From Clostridiales bacterium (GTDB lineage Bacteria; Bacillota; Clostridia; Peptostreptococcales; Anaerovoracaceae), in the NCBI GenBank assembly GCA_015058215.1, contig SVCU01000001.1, forward strand, positions 120,912 through 184,911: a DNA stretch of 64,000 bases. The letters run 5' to 3'. How positions within the stretch are numbered: the stretch's first letter is position 1; the number at the start of each line of letters is the position of its first letter. A program made the position numbers and the translations under genes. The notes under the pieces were generated by a model. It saw nothing but the letters and a program-made list of their open reading frames with translations. It ran no database searches and was not told the origin of the DNA. Below, piece by piece: positions 7,440 to 15,903 of this stretch.

Positions 7440-10172
7440 CTATGCTTCCTCCTTGGGTTCCGATTGGCGGGCGGGCCGATCCTGCAGTTGGCCCGCCCCT
7501 GTGCCTGCGGCATCCGGATCCAGGGCCGCAGGCACCGCTCCGGCGGCGGCTTCCAGATTTGCGGCCGCCGCCTCCAGGGCCCGGGCCAGGTACTCATCCA
7601 CCCGGGCCGCCGTTTCCGCACTGCGGCTTCTCTGCAGGAACCGCAGCAAAATTTCACTTTTTCCCAGCCGCAGGCGGGCTTTGCCCGTCAGCACGCCGGT
7701 GATGTACTGCAGGTCACCGAAGGCATCCGGTGCCAGCTTGGCCGCACAGGATGCGGCAAGATCGTACTCTTCCAGATCCAGAAGGTCGTAGACCGCCTCC
7801 CGGAAATCGCCGCCGGCGAACCGGCTTCTGGCGCTGCAGCGGGCAGCGCTTTTTTCATCGCCGCCATGGCTGTAGTACAGAGCCGCTCTGGCAAAGAGTC
7901 CGTCCCCTTCCAGCAGGGCAGCTTCCCGCCGCCATTCCTCCCGGCCCATTTCCCGGCCGGTCATGCCCAGGCTCTCCTGATTGAACACGGGCATTCTGCT
8001 GAAGTAGGAATATAAGTCCTCATACCCGTCGAACACGCTGCGTTCCTCGTATACGCAGAGGTTGCGCCGCGCCCGGGTGATGGACACGTAAAACAGATTG
8101 AAATAGTACCGGTACAGGGCGTTCTTCCGGGCCCGCAGAGAGAGGATGTCCCTCCAGGCCTGCCAGTACCTGCCGGTGATGTTCCAGGTGAACACGTAAT
8201 CGAATTCACGGCCCTTGGCCTCCCGGACGGTGTACAGGTTATCCAGCCGCAGATCCGGGAACTGCTTCCGCAGATGTGCCGCATCTTCTTCCTCCGCCAC
8301 CAGAATGGCCGCAGAGGCGGTTTCCGACAGCACCTCCAGGGCCTGCCGCAGGTTTTCACGGCTGCGCTCCAGCCGGAAGGGCAGGTTGCCGTGGGTGACG
8401 GCGGTCTCCAGAAGTTCGCTCTTTTCGTCTTCCTTGGCGATGCACTTTCTGCGGATCTCGCCCAGACGGTTGGCCAGTTCCACGATGGCGGCCTGGCTGC
8501 GGTAATTCTTCTGCAGCGTCCGGATGAACCGGTCCGCCTTGCCCGTTTTCAGGTATTTCAGCTTGGCCAGCCGCTCGTTGCTGTAATAGGTGGGATTGAT
8601 GATCTGGTTGGCATCCCCCGCGAAGAACAGGTCGTCCATGGCCGGCACCAGCCTGGTGAGCATCAGCACCTGCACTTCCGTCAGGTCCTGTACTTCGTCC
8701 ACCACCAGGGCGTCGAAAAGGGTCTCCCCGTTTTGCCGGGCCCGTTCCGCCCGCTCCGCCATGGCAAGAGCCAGGTCGTTATCGTCCCAGAGATCCCGCT
8801 TCTGCAGCCAGTCCTGGTACTCGGCCGCCGCCTGCCAGATGGCTTTCCGTTCGTCGGCATTGAACACGGAGCGGCTTTCGTCCAGCTTCAGGTAGTCTTC
8901 CAGAGACAGCAGATCCTGCCGGCGGTCCCGCCGGTGGAGCCGCAGTTCTTTCTGTTCGTCCACAACGGCATCCAGAGCCGTCAGCACCTCTGCGGTCTCC
9001 CGCAGGTCCGCCTCTTCCCGGGCCATGTGCTTCTTCAGCCGTTCCCGGCTCTCCGTCCGGAACAGCACCGCCTTGGAGCGCACCCGGTAGGTGCGGCTTT
9101 CGGGCCGGAACACAACAAGGCCCGTTTCCTCCAGTCTGCGGTTCACCTGTGCCGGAAACCGGTTGAAGGCGAAGGGCCGGCTGCGGTACCAGTTTTCTCC
9201 CATATAGCCCTTCAGGATCCCCCGGATCTCCGCCCAGAGATTATAGGGTTCCAGCCCGCCGGGCAGCACCGTCCGGCAGCGGTCTCCCAGAGGGTCGGCC
9301 CCCTCCAGCCAGCGGCTGAACCGCTGGAAATTCACCAGCTTCTCCGCCGTGACGGAAAGCTGACGGCTGCAGTAATCCTCGATGGTGACACAGATCTCTT
9401 CCGCCCGTTTCCCGGCGGTTTCCTCCCCTTCTTCCCGGGGAAGGATGGCCTTCAGGAGCCGCCGTGCATCGCTGCACAGCTTCTCCGAATAGGTGAAGTA
9501 GCCGGTGCGGGGATAGAGTTCCTGCAGCGCCGCCGCCCGGTGGATGCAGATGACGGTCTTGCCGCTGCCGGCACCGCCCAAAAGCAGCACCGCTTCGCTT
9601 TCCTGCACCAGGCGGAACTGCTCTTCGCTGAGCAGAGCATCCTCCAGAAGCCGGTCGCTTTCTTCTTCCCATTTGGTGACGTAAGCCACCGTATTGTTCA
9701 GGTCCAGATACTTTCCGTAGGTCTGGTAATCCTGCTTGTATTCTTCTTCGCTGGCGTAGGGCTCCAGGCTGTCCAGAAAGGACTCCTTCTCCGGATCCCA
9801 TGCCTCATAGCTGCGTTCCAGGCAGCCGTCTCCGGCCGTCGCTTCCAGGCCGCCGGCCCGTCCCAAAGACCGGGCGCGCCGCTCCTGATCGTCGTGGCGC
9901 ACGTATTCCAGCAGCACCATTCCCCGGGGCGCACCCGGGGGCAATTCCATGTAGTCCGTATAGGTGAAAATGATGCGGTCGCCGTGGTTCACCCGGAACT
10001 TGAACAGCTTTTCGCCGCCGTGGAATTTGCGGGACTGCTTGGCCAGGCCGGTCTCCCAGATGCCCATGCCGCTGCCGGCCAGTTCCCTGCGCAGCTTGCG
10101 GATGATTTTTTCCAGCTGCGGGCCCTGCCCGGGTACACTCTTTTTAAAATCCCGTGCGTAGATGATCTCCAT
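7440..10172 (-). CDS. UvrD/Rep-like helicase with N-terminal RelE/ParE-like domain
   Basis: 910 residues. Residues 1-95 have the RelE/ParE toxin layout: a first strand MEIIYARDFKKSV, two helices, then GGEKLFKFRVNHGDRIIFTY and a last strand VLLEYVRHDD. Residues about 180-720 are a superfamily 1 helicase: Walker A GGAGSGKT at 199-206, Walker B DEVQD at 492-496, motif IV-like NYRSQAAIVELANRL, AKGREFDYVF, and the C-terminal motif YVSITRARRNL. About 730-870 is a helical, TPR-like region, then a disordered tail. ATG at 10172 follows AAAGGAG. Unwinding or DNA/RNA remodelling is expected from the family; whether the RelE-like part is an active nuclease is unknown. The next gene is a coiled-coil partner. 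Confidence 0.85.
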   Translation of the reverse strand: MEIIYARDFKKSVPGQGPQLEKIIRKLRRELAGSGMGIWETGLAKQSRKFHGGEKLFKFRVNHGDRIIFTYTDYMELPPGAPRGMVLLEYVRHDDQERRARSLGRAGGLEATAGDGCLERSYEAWDPEKESFLDSLEPYASEEEYKQDYQTYGKYLDLNNTVAYVTKWEEESDRLLEDALLSEEQFRLVQESEAVLLLGGAGSGKTVICIHRAAALQELYPRTGYFTYSEKLCSDARRLLKAILPREEGEETAGKRAEEICVTIEDYCSRQLSVTAEKLVNFQRFSRWLEGADPLGDRCRTVLPGGLEPYNLWAEIRGILKGYMGENWYRSRPFAFNRFPAQVNRRLEETGLVVFRPESRTYRVRSKAVLFRTESRERLKKHMAREEADLRETAEVLTALDAVVDEQKELRLHRRDRRQDLLSLEDYLKLDESRSVFNADERKAIWQAAAEYQDWLQKRDLWDDNDLALAMAERAERARQNGETLFDALVVDEVQDLTEVQVLMLTRLVPAMDDLFFAGDANQIINPTYYSNERLAKLKYLKTGKADRFIRTLQKNYRSQAAIVELANRLGEIRRKCIAKEDEKSELLETAVTHGNLPFRLERSRENLRQALEVLSETASAAILVAEEEDAAHLRKQFPDLRLDNLYTVREAKGREFDYVFTWNITGRYWQAWRDILSLRARKNALYRYYFNLFYVSITRARRNLCVYEERSVFDGYEDLYSYFSRMPVFNQESLGMTGREMGREEWRREAALLEGDGLFARAALYYSHGGDEKSAARCSARSRFAGGDFREAVYDLLDLEEYDLAASCAAKLAPDAFGDLQYITGVLTGKARLRLGKSEILLRFLQRSRSAETAARVDEYLARALEAAAANLEAAAGAVPAALDPDAAGTGAGQLQDRPARQSEPKEEA

Positions 10173-10193
10173 GGCGACTCCTTTCTTCTATCT

Positions 10194-10221
10194 ATTATAC
10201 ATACTTTTCCAGATGACTCAA
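10194..10221 (-). promoter_or_regulatory. Promoter of the helicase/coiled-coil operon
   Basis: Minus strand TTGAGT (10221-10216), 16-bp spacer, consensus TATAAT (10199-10194), about 22 bp before the helicase start codon. It diverges from the tetR promoter. Confidence 0.65.
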
Positions 10222-10274
10222 CCACAAGTGCCGGAAAGTCTGTGAAAACCCGCTGAAAAATACCTTCCCCATCC

Positions 10275-10303
10275 TTGCCTTTTCCCGTTGAAAATGATAC
10301 AAT
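10275..10303 (+). promoter_or_regulatory. Promoter of the tetR/TPR operon
   Basis: TTGCCT, 17-bp spacer, TACAAT preceded by TGA (extended -10), about 75 bp before the TetR start codon. Confidence 0.6.
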
Positions 10304-10326
10304 TCCTCTATATTTATTTAAACATC

Positions 10327-10355
10327 TGTCTAAACACTCGCAGAATCTTGTCTAA
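10327..10355 (+). promoter_or_regulatory. Possible autoregulatory site: two TGTCTAA direct repeats
   Basis: TGTCTAA occurs at 10327-10333 and 10349-10355, 22 bp apart (two helical turns), downstream of the tetR -10 and upstream of its ribosome site. TetR proteins often repress their own leader, but usually through palindromes, so this is tentative. Confidence 0.3.
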
Positions 10356-10378
10356 GGATCCCCCAAAAAGGAGTTTTT

Positions 10379-10966
10379 ATGGCGCATAACATTTCCAGTA
10401 TCCATACCAAACGAGCGCTCAGCGCCTCTCTGAAAAAGCTGATGGCCACCAAAGAGCTGAACCGCATCTCCATCCGTGAGATCGCTGAGGACTGCGGTCT
10501 CAACCGGCAGACCTTTTACTATCATTTCGAGGATATTTTCGATCTGCTCCGCTGGACCTATACCAACGAACTTCTCCCCCTGCTGAAGTGCGACCCGGAA
10601 GACCCCGATTGGGAGGGCCGTCTCCTGGTCCTGTTCCGCTGGCTGGATGAAAACCGCACCTTCTGTCTGGCTTCTCTGGATGCCATCGGCCGGGAGCATC
10701 TGGCTTCCACCGTTCAGAAAGAGCTGCGTCACCATTTCCGCCGCAAGGTGATCCTCGCCGGAACCGAAAGCGCCCTGGGTCGTCCCACGGAAGAATACGC
10801 CGACTTCCTGGCCGAATTCTACTGCCAGGCCATTTCCGGCCTTCTGGAAAGCTGGCTGCGGGGCAATCTGCAGCAGTCCCCCCAGGAGCTGGTCCACCAC
10901 ATCCATCTGCTGCTGGATACCCAGACCCGGGGCCTACAGGCCCTGCAGAAGGAGGCCGGCCGATGA
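10379..10966 (+). CDS. TetR/AcrR family transcriptional regulator
   Basis: 195 residues. N-terminal helix-turn-helix: residues about 10-55 with ISIREIAEDCGLNRQTFYYHF, the classic TetR recognition helix ending in YYHF. The C-terminal ligand/dimer region resembles the DhaS-like TetR branch (FDLLRWTYTNELLPLL). ATG at 10379 follows AAAAAGGAG. Its stop overlaps the ATG of the membrane TPR gene (ATGA), so it probably controls its own operon. The ligand is unknown. Confidence 0.9.
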   Translation: MAHNISSIHTKRALSASLKKLMATKELNRISIREIAEDCGLNRQTFYYHFEDIFDLLRWTYTNELLPLLKCDPEDPDWEGRLLVLFRWLDENRTFCLASLDAIGREHLASTVQKELRHHFRRKVILAGTESALGRPTEEYADFLAEFYCQAISGLLESWLRGNLQQSPQELVHHIHLLLDTQTRGLQALQKEAGR

Positions 10967-13746
10967 AACGCCTGTCCGACCTGCTGCACATGAAAGGAAA
11001 GTCCTATCTGCTCTGTGCGCTGCTGATGACGGAGGCCCTTCCCCTGCTGCTGGAAGCCACCTGCTTCTTCTACCAGACGGAAAGCCTGTCCCCGGCCCTG
11101 CGGGGAAGCATCACCCTGTTCACGTTCTGCAGTTCCTGGATGTTCCTGACCCTGGCCCTCATGCGAAACATGAGCCGGCCCATCACCTTTGAAACCGTAT
11201 TCTCCAGCACCATCCGCACGCTGTTTCCCTGCGGTTCCGCCCTGTATCTGGAGCTGACCCTGTTCCGCCGGCTGTTCCTCCCCGAGGAGAACCTGTTCTA
11301 CACGGTGCTGGCCCTTCTTCTGGCCGCCCTGGCCATCCACACCTGCCAGTGGACGGTGGAACTGATCTCCGCCAAGGAAGGCTCCATCTTCCCCGTCGCA
11401 GGCTCCTGGAAGAAAGCCTGGGGTTCCTTCTTCCGCCACCCCCTTCTGACCCTGGCCCAGCTGGTCTGCGGTCTCCTGCTGCTGCTCTGCACCGATACCC
11501 TCTTCCCCCTGCTGCGCACCCGGGCTCTGGCCGGTCTGGCCGACACCCTTCCCGGTGCGCTGGGGGTCTATCTGCTGTTCTCCTTCCTGCTTTTCGCCGC
11601 CGCCATCCCCCTGCTGCGTCTTTCCACCCTGTCTCTGGTGCTGGAAGGCGCTGTCCCCGGTGAGAAAGAGAAAGAAAGCCCCGCCGAAGCGCCTGCCGAT
11701 TTGCGGCCTCTCCGCCAGTCCGGCGCCGCCGAAGAAGCCCTCATCGAAGCGGGCATTATGACCCGCGAGGAACTGGAAGCTCAGCCGGTGTCCATCATCA
11801 CCGACAAAGAGATCTCCCAGCAGGAACGCTCCTCCTCCGTCTATAAGGACCATTTTTCCTTCTTCAAAGGCAAAAAACTTCTGTCCGTCCCCGATACCCT
11901 GGACCGTTTCCGTCCGGACCCGGCTGCCCCTGCCATCTTTCTGGTACTGCTGGGCTTCCTGCTCTACGACGGTTTCGTTTCCGCCCAGACCCCCGAAAAA
12001 ATGGTCTCCGACCTTCTGGAAACCACGCGGGAAGAGATCTCCCTTCAGAGCGATGCCGGCCGCCTCAACGCCGCCGCCAACGTCTGTCTGGATTCCGCCG
12101 TACAGCTTTCCGCGCTGGAAGCGTACCTCTCCGCCCCCGATCCCTTGGAAACCCCGGAAGATGCCGCCCGTCTCTTCGCAGAAACCCGCCGCATCGCATC
12201 CGATGCCCCTTTGACCGACCTTCTGCAGGCCCGTCTCCTGCTGCAGGCCGGTTTCCCCGAACACGCCGTCACCCTGCTGGAATCCAGTCTCAGCAGCGGC
12301 ATGGACGACGACCGCATTTATCTGCTGCTCCTGCAGGCCTATAAGGCCGCCGGCCCCGGGTACGAAAGTCGGTTCCGCCTGGCCCGCAGCATTTGCCTGT
12401 CCCGTCAGATCTTCACCGACGATCTGGCCTTCCTGGACGATCTTTCCGACACCGAACGCACAGCCCTCTGCCGCACCCTGGCCTCTTCCCGCGAGGAACT
12501 GGTTCTGGAGCAGCAGCTGCTGCTCTGGCAGGCCTCCCGCCAGAGAGGGGATTACGAATCCGCCTACAACGGTCTGTACGCCCTGCTTTCCACCGGTTCC
12601 GGCGACGGTACCGGCTCCTTCTACTCCCAGTCCACCAAGCACTGGGATAACCTGCGCGTGCTGCGCGCCTTTGTGGAAACGGGCATGGAATACCATGTCC
12701 GGGCCGACGGTTCCGACAAAAAGATCCCGGAATACTACCGCGCCACCGCCGAAGCCGCCCTCACTTACGACGAAGTGTTCATCGTGGCCCGTGCCGCCGG
12801 CGAATACACCGGTGACCACACTCTGGAAGAGGTCAAGATCTTCGTCGGGAGTGCCCTGCTGGCCTGCGGCGATGCCGAGGAAGCCTTCCGTTACCTTTCC
12901 GAAGCCTGGGTCCTCTTCCCCGGAAACCGGGACCTGCAGCTTCTGTATGCCCGGGCTGCCCTGGCCGTCGGTCAGGACGAGAAAGCCCTCAGCGCAGCCA
13001 CCGGTGTAGCCGCACTGGCCACCGAATCCTATGCGCTGGAGAACGTGGTCCTGGCTAAAAATACTTCTGCAGAGGAAGCTTTGCGCGTCGCCTCCGCCCT
13101 TTCCGTTTCCGCCGTTGCCTCCCTGGAACAGGGGGCAGCCGGCCTGCAGCCCGCAGCGTTCTATGCCTCGGCTCTGGCCCAGCTGCTGCTGGAAGACGGC
13201 ACCCCCCAGCAGGAACAGGAATTCTTCCGGTTCGCCCGCCGTTTCACCGAGCTTTACGTTCTGGACCCCAGCGTGGTGGCTTCCTGGCAGGGCCGCACCC
13301 TGCTCTCCGCCGACCAGCAGAATCTGTTCCGTCAGAACAATCTGCTGTACCACTATCTGATGACCGTGCAGCTCTGGTCCACGGGCCAGTATTCCGCCGC
13401 CCTGTTCTACGCGGAGACCGCCTGGGAACAGGATTCTTCCCTGGCGCTGCTCTGCTGGCTCAACGGTGAGATCCTGCTGCAGATCGATCTGGAATCCGGC
13501 CTGTCTTCGGCCGATGCCATGCCCTGGTTCGTCCGGGCCCTGAACCTGTACCCCGATAACGGCCGTGCCTGGTACGGTCTGGCGGAATGCCGCCGGGAAA
13601 TGGGCCTCACCCTCCCCGCCTCCGCAGCCTACCGTCAGGTGCTGCGCTGCGCCCCCCATCTGGACTACACCGAGGGCCTTTACCGAGAAACCAATTACCA
13701 GCTGCTGCAGAAGGCCCGCCGGGCCCTCAGCCGGCTGGGCCAGTAA
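10963..13746 (+). CDS. Large multipass membrane protein with TPR-like solenoid
   Basis: 927 residues, not a named family. The first about 250 residues hold about six hydrophobic segments (for example LLCALLMTEALPLLLEA and VYLLFSFLLFAAAIPLL). A charged cytoplasmic stretch follows (about 230-300), then one more segment, IFLVLLGFLLYDG, near 325. The rest, about 340-927, is a helical repeat solenoid with TPR-like pairs such as LYARAALAVGQDEKAL and NGRAWYGLAECRREMG. By topology the solenoid is probably extracytoplasmic. It is translationally coupled to the TetR gene. A role in assembling envelope proteins is possible but unsupported by any specific motif. Confidence 0.8.
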   Translation: MKRLSDLLHMKGKSYLLCALLMTEALPLLLEATCFFYQTESLSPALRGSITLFTFCSSWMFLTLALMRNMSRPITFETVFSSTIRTLFPCGSALYLELTLFRRLFLPEENLFYTVLALLLAALAIHTCQWTVELISAKEGSIFPVAGSWKKAWGSFFRHPLLTLAQLVCGLLLLLCTDTLFPLLRTRALAGLADTLPGALGVYLLFSFLLFAAAIPLLRLSTLSLVLEGAVPGEKEKESPAEAPADLRPLRQSGAAEEALIEAGIMTREELEAQPVSIITDKEISQQERSSSVYKDHFSFFKGKKLLSVPDTLDRFRPDPAAPAIFLVLLGFLLYDGFVSAQTPEKMVSDLLETTREEISLQSDAGRLNAAANVCLDSAVQLSALEAYLSAPDPLETPEDAARLFAETRRIASDAPLTDLLQARLLLQAGFPEHAVTLLESSLSSGMDDDRIYLLLLQAYKAAGPGYESRFRLARSICLSRQIFTDDLAFLDDLSDTERTALCRTLASSREELVLEQQLLLWQASRQRGDYESAYNGLYALLSTGSGDGTGSFYSQSTKHWDNLRVLRAFVETGMEYHVRADGSDKKIPEYYRATAEAALTYDEVFIVARAAGEYTGDHTLEEVKIFVGSALLACGDAEEAFRYLSEAWVLFPGNRDLQLLYARAALAVGQDEKALSAATGVAALATESYALENVVLAKNTSAEEALRVASALSVSAVASLEQGAAGLQPAAFYASALAQLLLEDGTPQQEQEFFRFARRFTELYVLDPSVVASWQGRTLLSADQQNLFRQNNLLYHYLMTVQLWSTGQYSAALFYAETAWEQDSSLALLCWLNGEILLQIDLESGLSSADAMPWFVRALNLYPDNGRAWYGLAECRREMGLTLPASAAYRQVLRCAPHLDYTEGLYRETNYQLLQKARRALSRLGQ

Positions 13747-13767
13747 CCGGAAAGGAGGACTGCACTG

Positions 13768-14637
13768 ATGTTTTACATTCTCTACGGATTTTTCCTTCTG
13801 ACCGGTCTCCTGGGCCTGATTTTCGGCTCCGGTTCCGTCCTCTTCGATCTGCTGATCCTTCTGGTCAGCGGCGGCGGCCTGCTCTTCGCCATCTTCTTTA
13901 AAAAGAAAGTGGACCGCACCACCCGGACCACCTTCTGCTCCGTGCTGCTGGTGATCCTGCTGGGTCTGGCCCTGGCCTCCGGAGCCGGCACCGGTTCCCC
14001 GGACAATGCCCCGGCTCTCACCCTGAACGAACAGGTGGGAGAAGCCCGTTCCTATCTGGAAAAGGGCAAAACGGAACGCGCCTCCGAGATCCTGGAAGAG
14101 CTTGCCCTTTCCCACCCGAATTCCGATCTGGTGAATCTGCACCGGGCTCTGGTTTTCCTGCAGTCCGGCGATGCTGATTCCGCCGCTTCTGTTCTCGGCG
14201 TTGTCTCCAATACCGGCAGCGCCGGTTACCGCTATCTGCTGGGGGCCGTCCGGTTCCTGCAGGGAGACCATTCCCGCGCCCTTCTGAACCTGGAGGCTGC
14301 CGTTGCCGCCGACGGTGACCGCTACGAAGCCCTCCTGTTCGCCGGCGTGCTGAACCTGGCTCTTTCCGATCTGCCCGACGGCGAGGCCCTGCTTTCCCAG
14401 GCTGCCGCCCTGCAGCCGGATGCGCAGTTCCCCCGTTACTACCAGGCACTCATCGCCTACGACCGTCTGAACATGGACCGGGCCCAGCAGCTCTTCAACC
14501 AGCTGAAGGCCGAAGAACTCCCGGAAGCCATGCGCGCCAATGTGAACGCCTACCTGAACGGTGACACCTCCGGCGTTACCGACCCTCTTCTGCTGGAACT
14601 TCTGGCAGAACACTGTCTGCAGGGCCTGCCCCTGTAA
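13768..14637 (+). CDS. Membrane-anchored TPR protein
   Basis: 289 residues. Three hydrophobic segments lie within the first 75 residues (FYILYGFFLLTGLLGLIFG, then VLFDLLILLVSGGGLLFAIF and VLLVILLGLALASG), followed by a TPR solenoid with Ala/Leu-rich helix pairs (EARSYLEKGKTERASEILEE, GDADSAASVLG). ATG at 13768 follows AAAGGAGG, 21 nt after the larger TPR protein, and probably works with it. Confidence 0.8.
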   Translation: MFYILYGFFLLTGLLGLIFGSGSVLFDLLILLVSGGGLLFAIFFKKKVDRTTRTTFCSVLLVILLGLALASGAGTGSPDNAPALTLNEQVGEARSYLEKGKTERASEILEELALSHPNSDLVNLHRALVFLQSGDADSAASVLGVVSNTGSAGYRYLLGAVRFLQGDHSRALLNLEAAVAADGDRYEALLFAGVLNLALSDLPDGEALLSQAAALQPDAQFPRYYQALIAYDRLNMDRAQQLFNQLKAEELPEAMRANVNAYLNGDTSGVTDPLLLELLAEHCLQGLPL

Positions 14638-14649
14638 AGGAGACTCCCC

Positions 14650-15825
14650 ATGAAAGATCCCCATCTGCGTCACACCAGAGCTTACCGCATCCTGCGGCCT
14701 CTGGTACACGCCTACCTGAAACTCACTCTCAACTTCACCCCCGGCAAGGTCCCCGAACTGCAGGCCCCCTACCTGGTACTGGCCAACCACGTGACGGATT
14801 TCGACCCCTTCATGATCGCCTGCAGCTTCCCGCAGCAAATGTATTTCCTGGCCAGCGAACACGTCTACCGCATGGGCTTCCTGTCCAAAATCATCGGCTG
14901 GCTGCTGGCTCCCATTTCCCGGGTGAAGGGCACCTCCGATGCCACCGCCGTGCTGCAGATGATGCGTACTCTGCGAAAGGGGCATAACGTCTGCTTCTTC
15001 CCCGAAGGAAGCCGTACCTTCAGCGGCGAAACCATCGCCATTCACCCCACCACCGCCAAAATGGTGCAGAAAGCGGGCGTTACCCTGGTGACCTGCCGCA
15101 TCCGGGGCGGCTATCTGACCTCCCCCCGCTGGGCCAAAACCCTGCGCCGGGGCAAGTGCCGCAGCGAATTCGTTGCCGTCTACACCCCCGAGGAACTGAA
15201 GGCCATGACCACTGAGCAGGTGGCCGAACGGATCTCCCGCGACCTGTATGTCAACGCCTTTGAAGACCAGAAGGCGGCCCCCGTCGCCTACCATAAGGGC
15301 CGCCGCACCGAGGGCCTCGAAGAGGCCCTCCACACCTGCCCCGTCTGTAAGGAAACGGGCACCCTGCGGGGCACCAAAGACCACTTCCGCTGCAGCTGCG
15401 GCCTGGATGTGAAGCTGGACAGCACCGGCTTCTTCCACAAAGGAGCCGAGGACAGCCCCGAGCTTCCCTTCGACACCGTTCTGGCCTGGGACCGCTGGCA
15501 GACGGAGTATCTGAAGAGCCTTCTGCCCGGAAGCCCCGATGCGCCTTTCTTCGCCGACGATGAGTTCCGTCTGGATTCCATCGATGGCGACCACAGCATG
15601 ACCCACTGCGAAACCGGCCTTCTGGCCCTGTATCCCGACCGTCTGACCCTGGGAAGCCGCACCTTCCCCCTGGCAGACCTGCAGGAGCTGGCCATCATTC
15701 ACCGAAAGAAGAGGGAATCTCTCCTGTTTTCCTGCAGCGGCACCCATTACGAGCTTTCCTCCGAAAGCCCCGCAAGCCGCAGCAAATACCATACGTTATT
15801 CCAGTTGTTGAAGGCGCAGCAATAG
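14650..15825 (+). CDS. 1-acyl-glycerol-3-phosphate acyltransferase-like protein with C-terminal zinc ribbon
   Basis: 391 residues. Residues about 30-230 are a PlsC acyltransferase domain: ANHVTDFDPF gives the catalytic NHX4D, and FPEGSRTFSG gives the substrate-binding EGSR block. Expected to acylate lysophosphatidate or a related lipid at the inner membrane. Unlike plain PlsC (about 240 residues) it has a further 150 residues starting with CPVCKETG and RCSCGLD, two Cys pairs that look like a zinc ribbon. It follows the TPR gene by 12 nt with its own AAAGGAG site, as the last gene of the TetR operon. Confidence 0.85.
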   Translation: MKDPHLRHTRAYRILRPLVHAYLKLTLNFTPGKVPELQAPYLVLANHVTDFDPFMIACSFPQQMYFLASEHVYRMGFLSKIIGWLLAPISRVKGTSDATAVLQMMRTLRKGHNVCFFPEGSRTFSGETIAIHPTTAKMVQKAGVTLVTCRIRGGYLTSPRWAKTLRRGKCRSEFVAVYTPEELKAMTTEQVAERISRDLYVNAFEDQKAAPVAYHKGRRTEGLEEALHTCPVCKETGTLRGTKDHFRCSCGLDVKLDSTGFFHKGAEDSPELPFDTVLAWDRWQTEYLKSLLPGSPDAPFFADDEFRLDSIDGDHSMTHCETGLLALYPDRLTLGSRTFPLADLQELAIIHRKKRESLLFSCSGTHYELSSESPASRSKYHTLFQLLKAQQ

Positions 15826-15903
15826 CTGCACCGAGAAGGCGGAGGCCGCTCCCGGCTCTCCGCAAAATCAGGCTCTCGCCTGTAAGAGGAAAGGCACTTA
15901 TTT

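Noticed and set aside
10819..15792. Minus-strand open frame of 1,657 codons
   Set aside because: It is antisense to four well-supported plus-strand genes with ribosome sites and family motifs; its composition (Gly, Gln, His, Phe-rich) is that of a GC-rich shadow frame.
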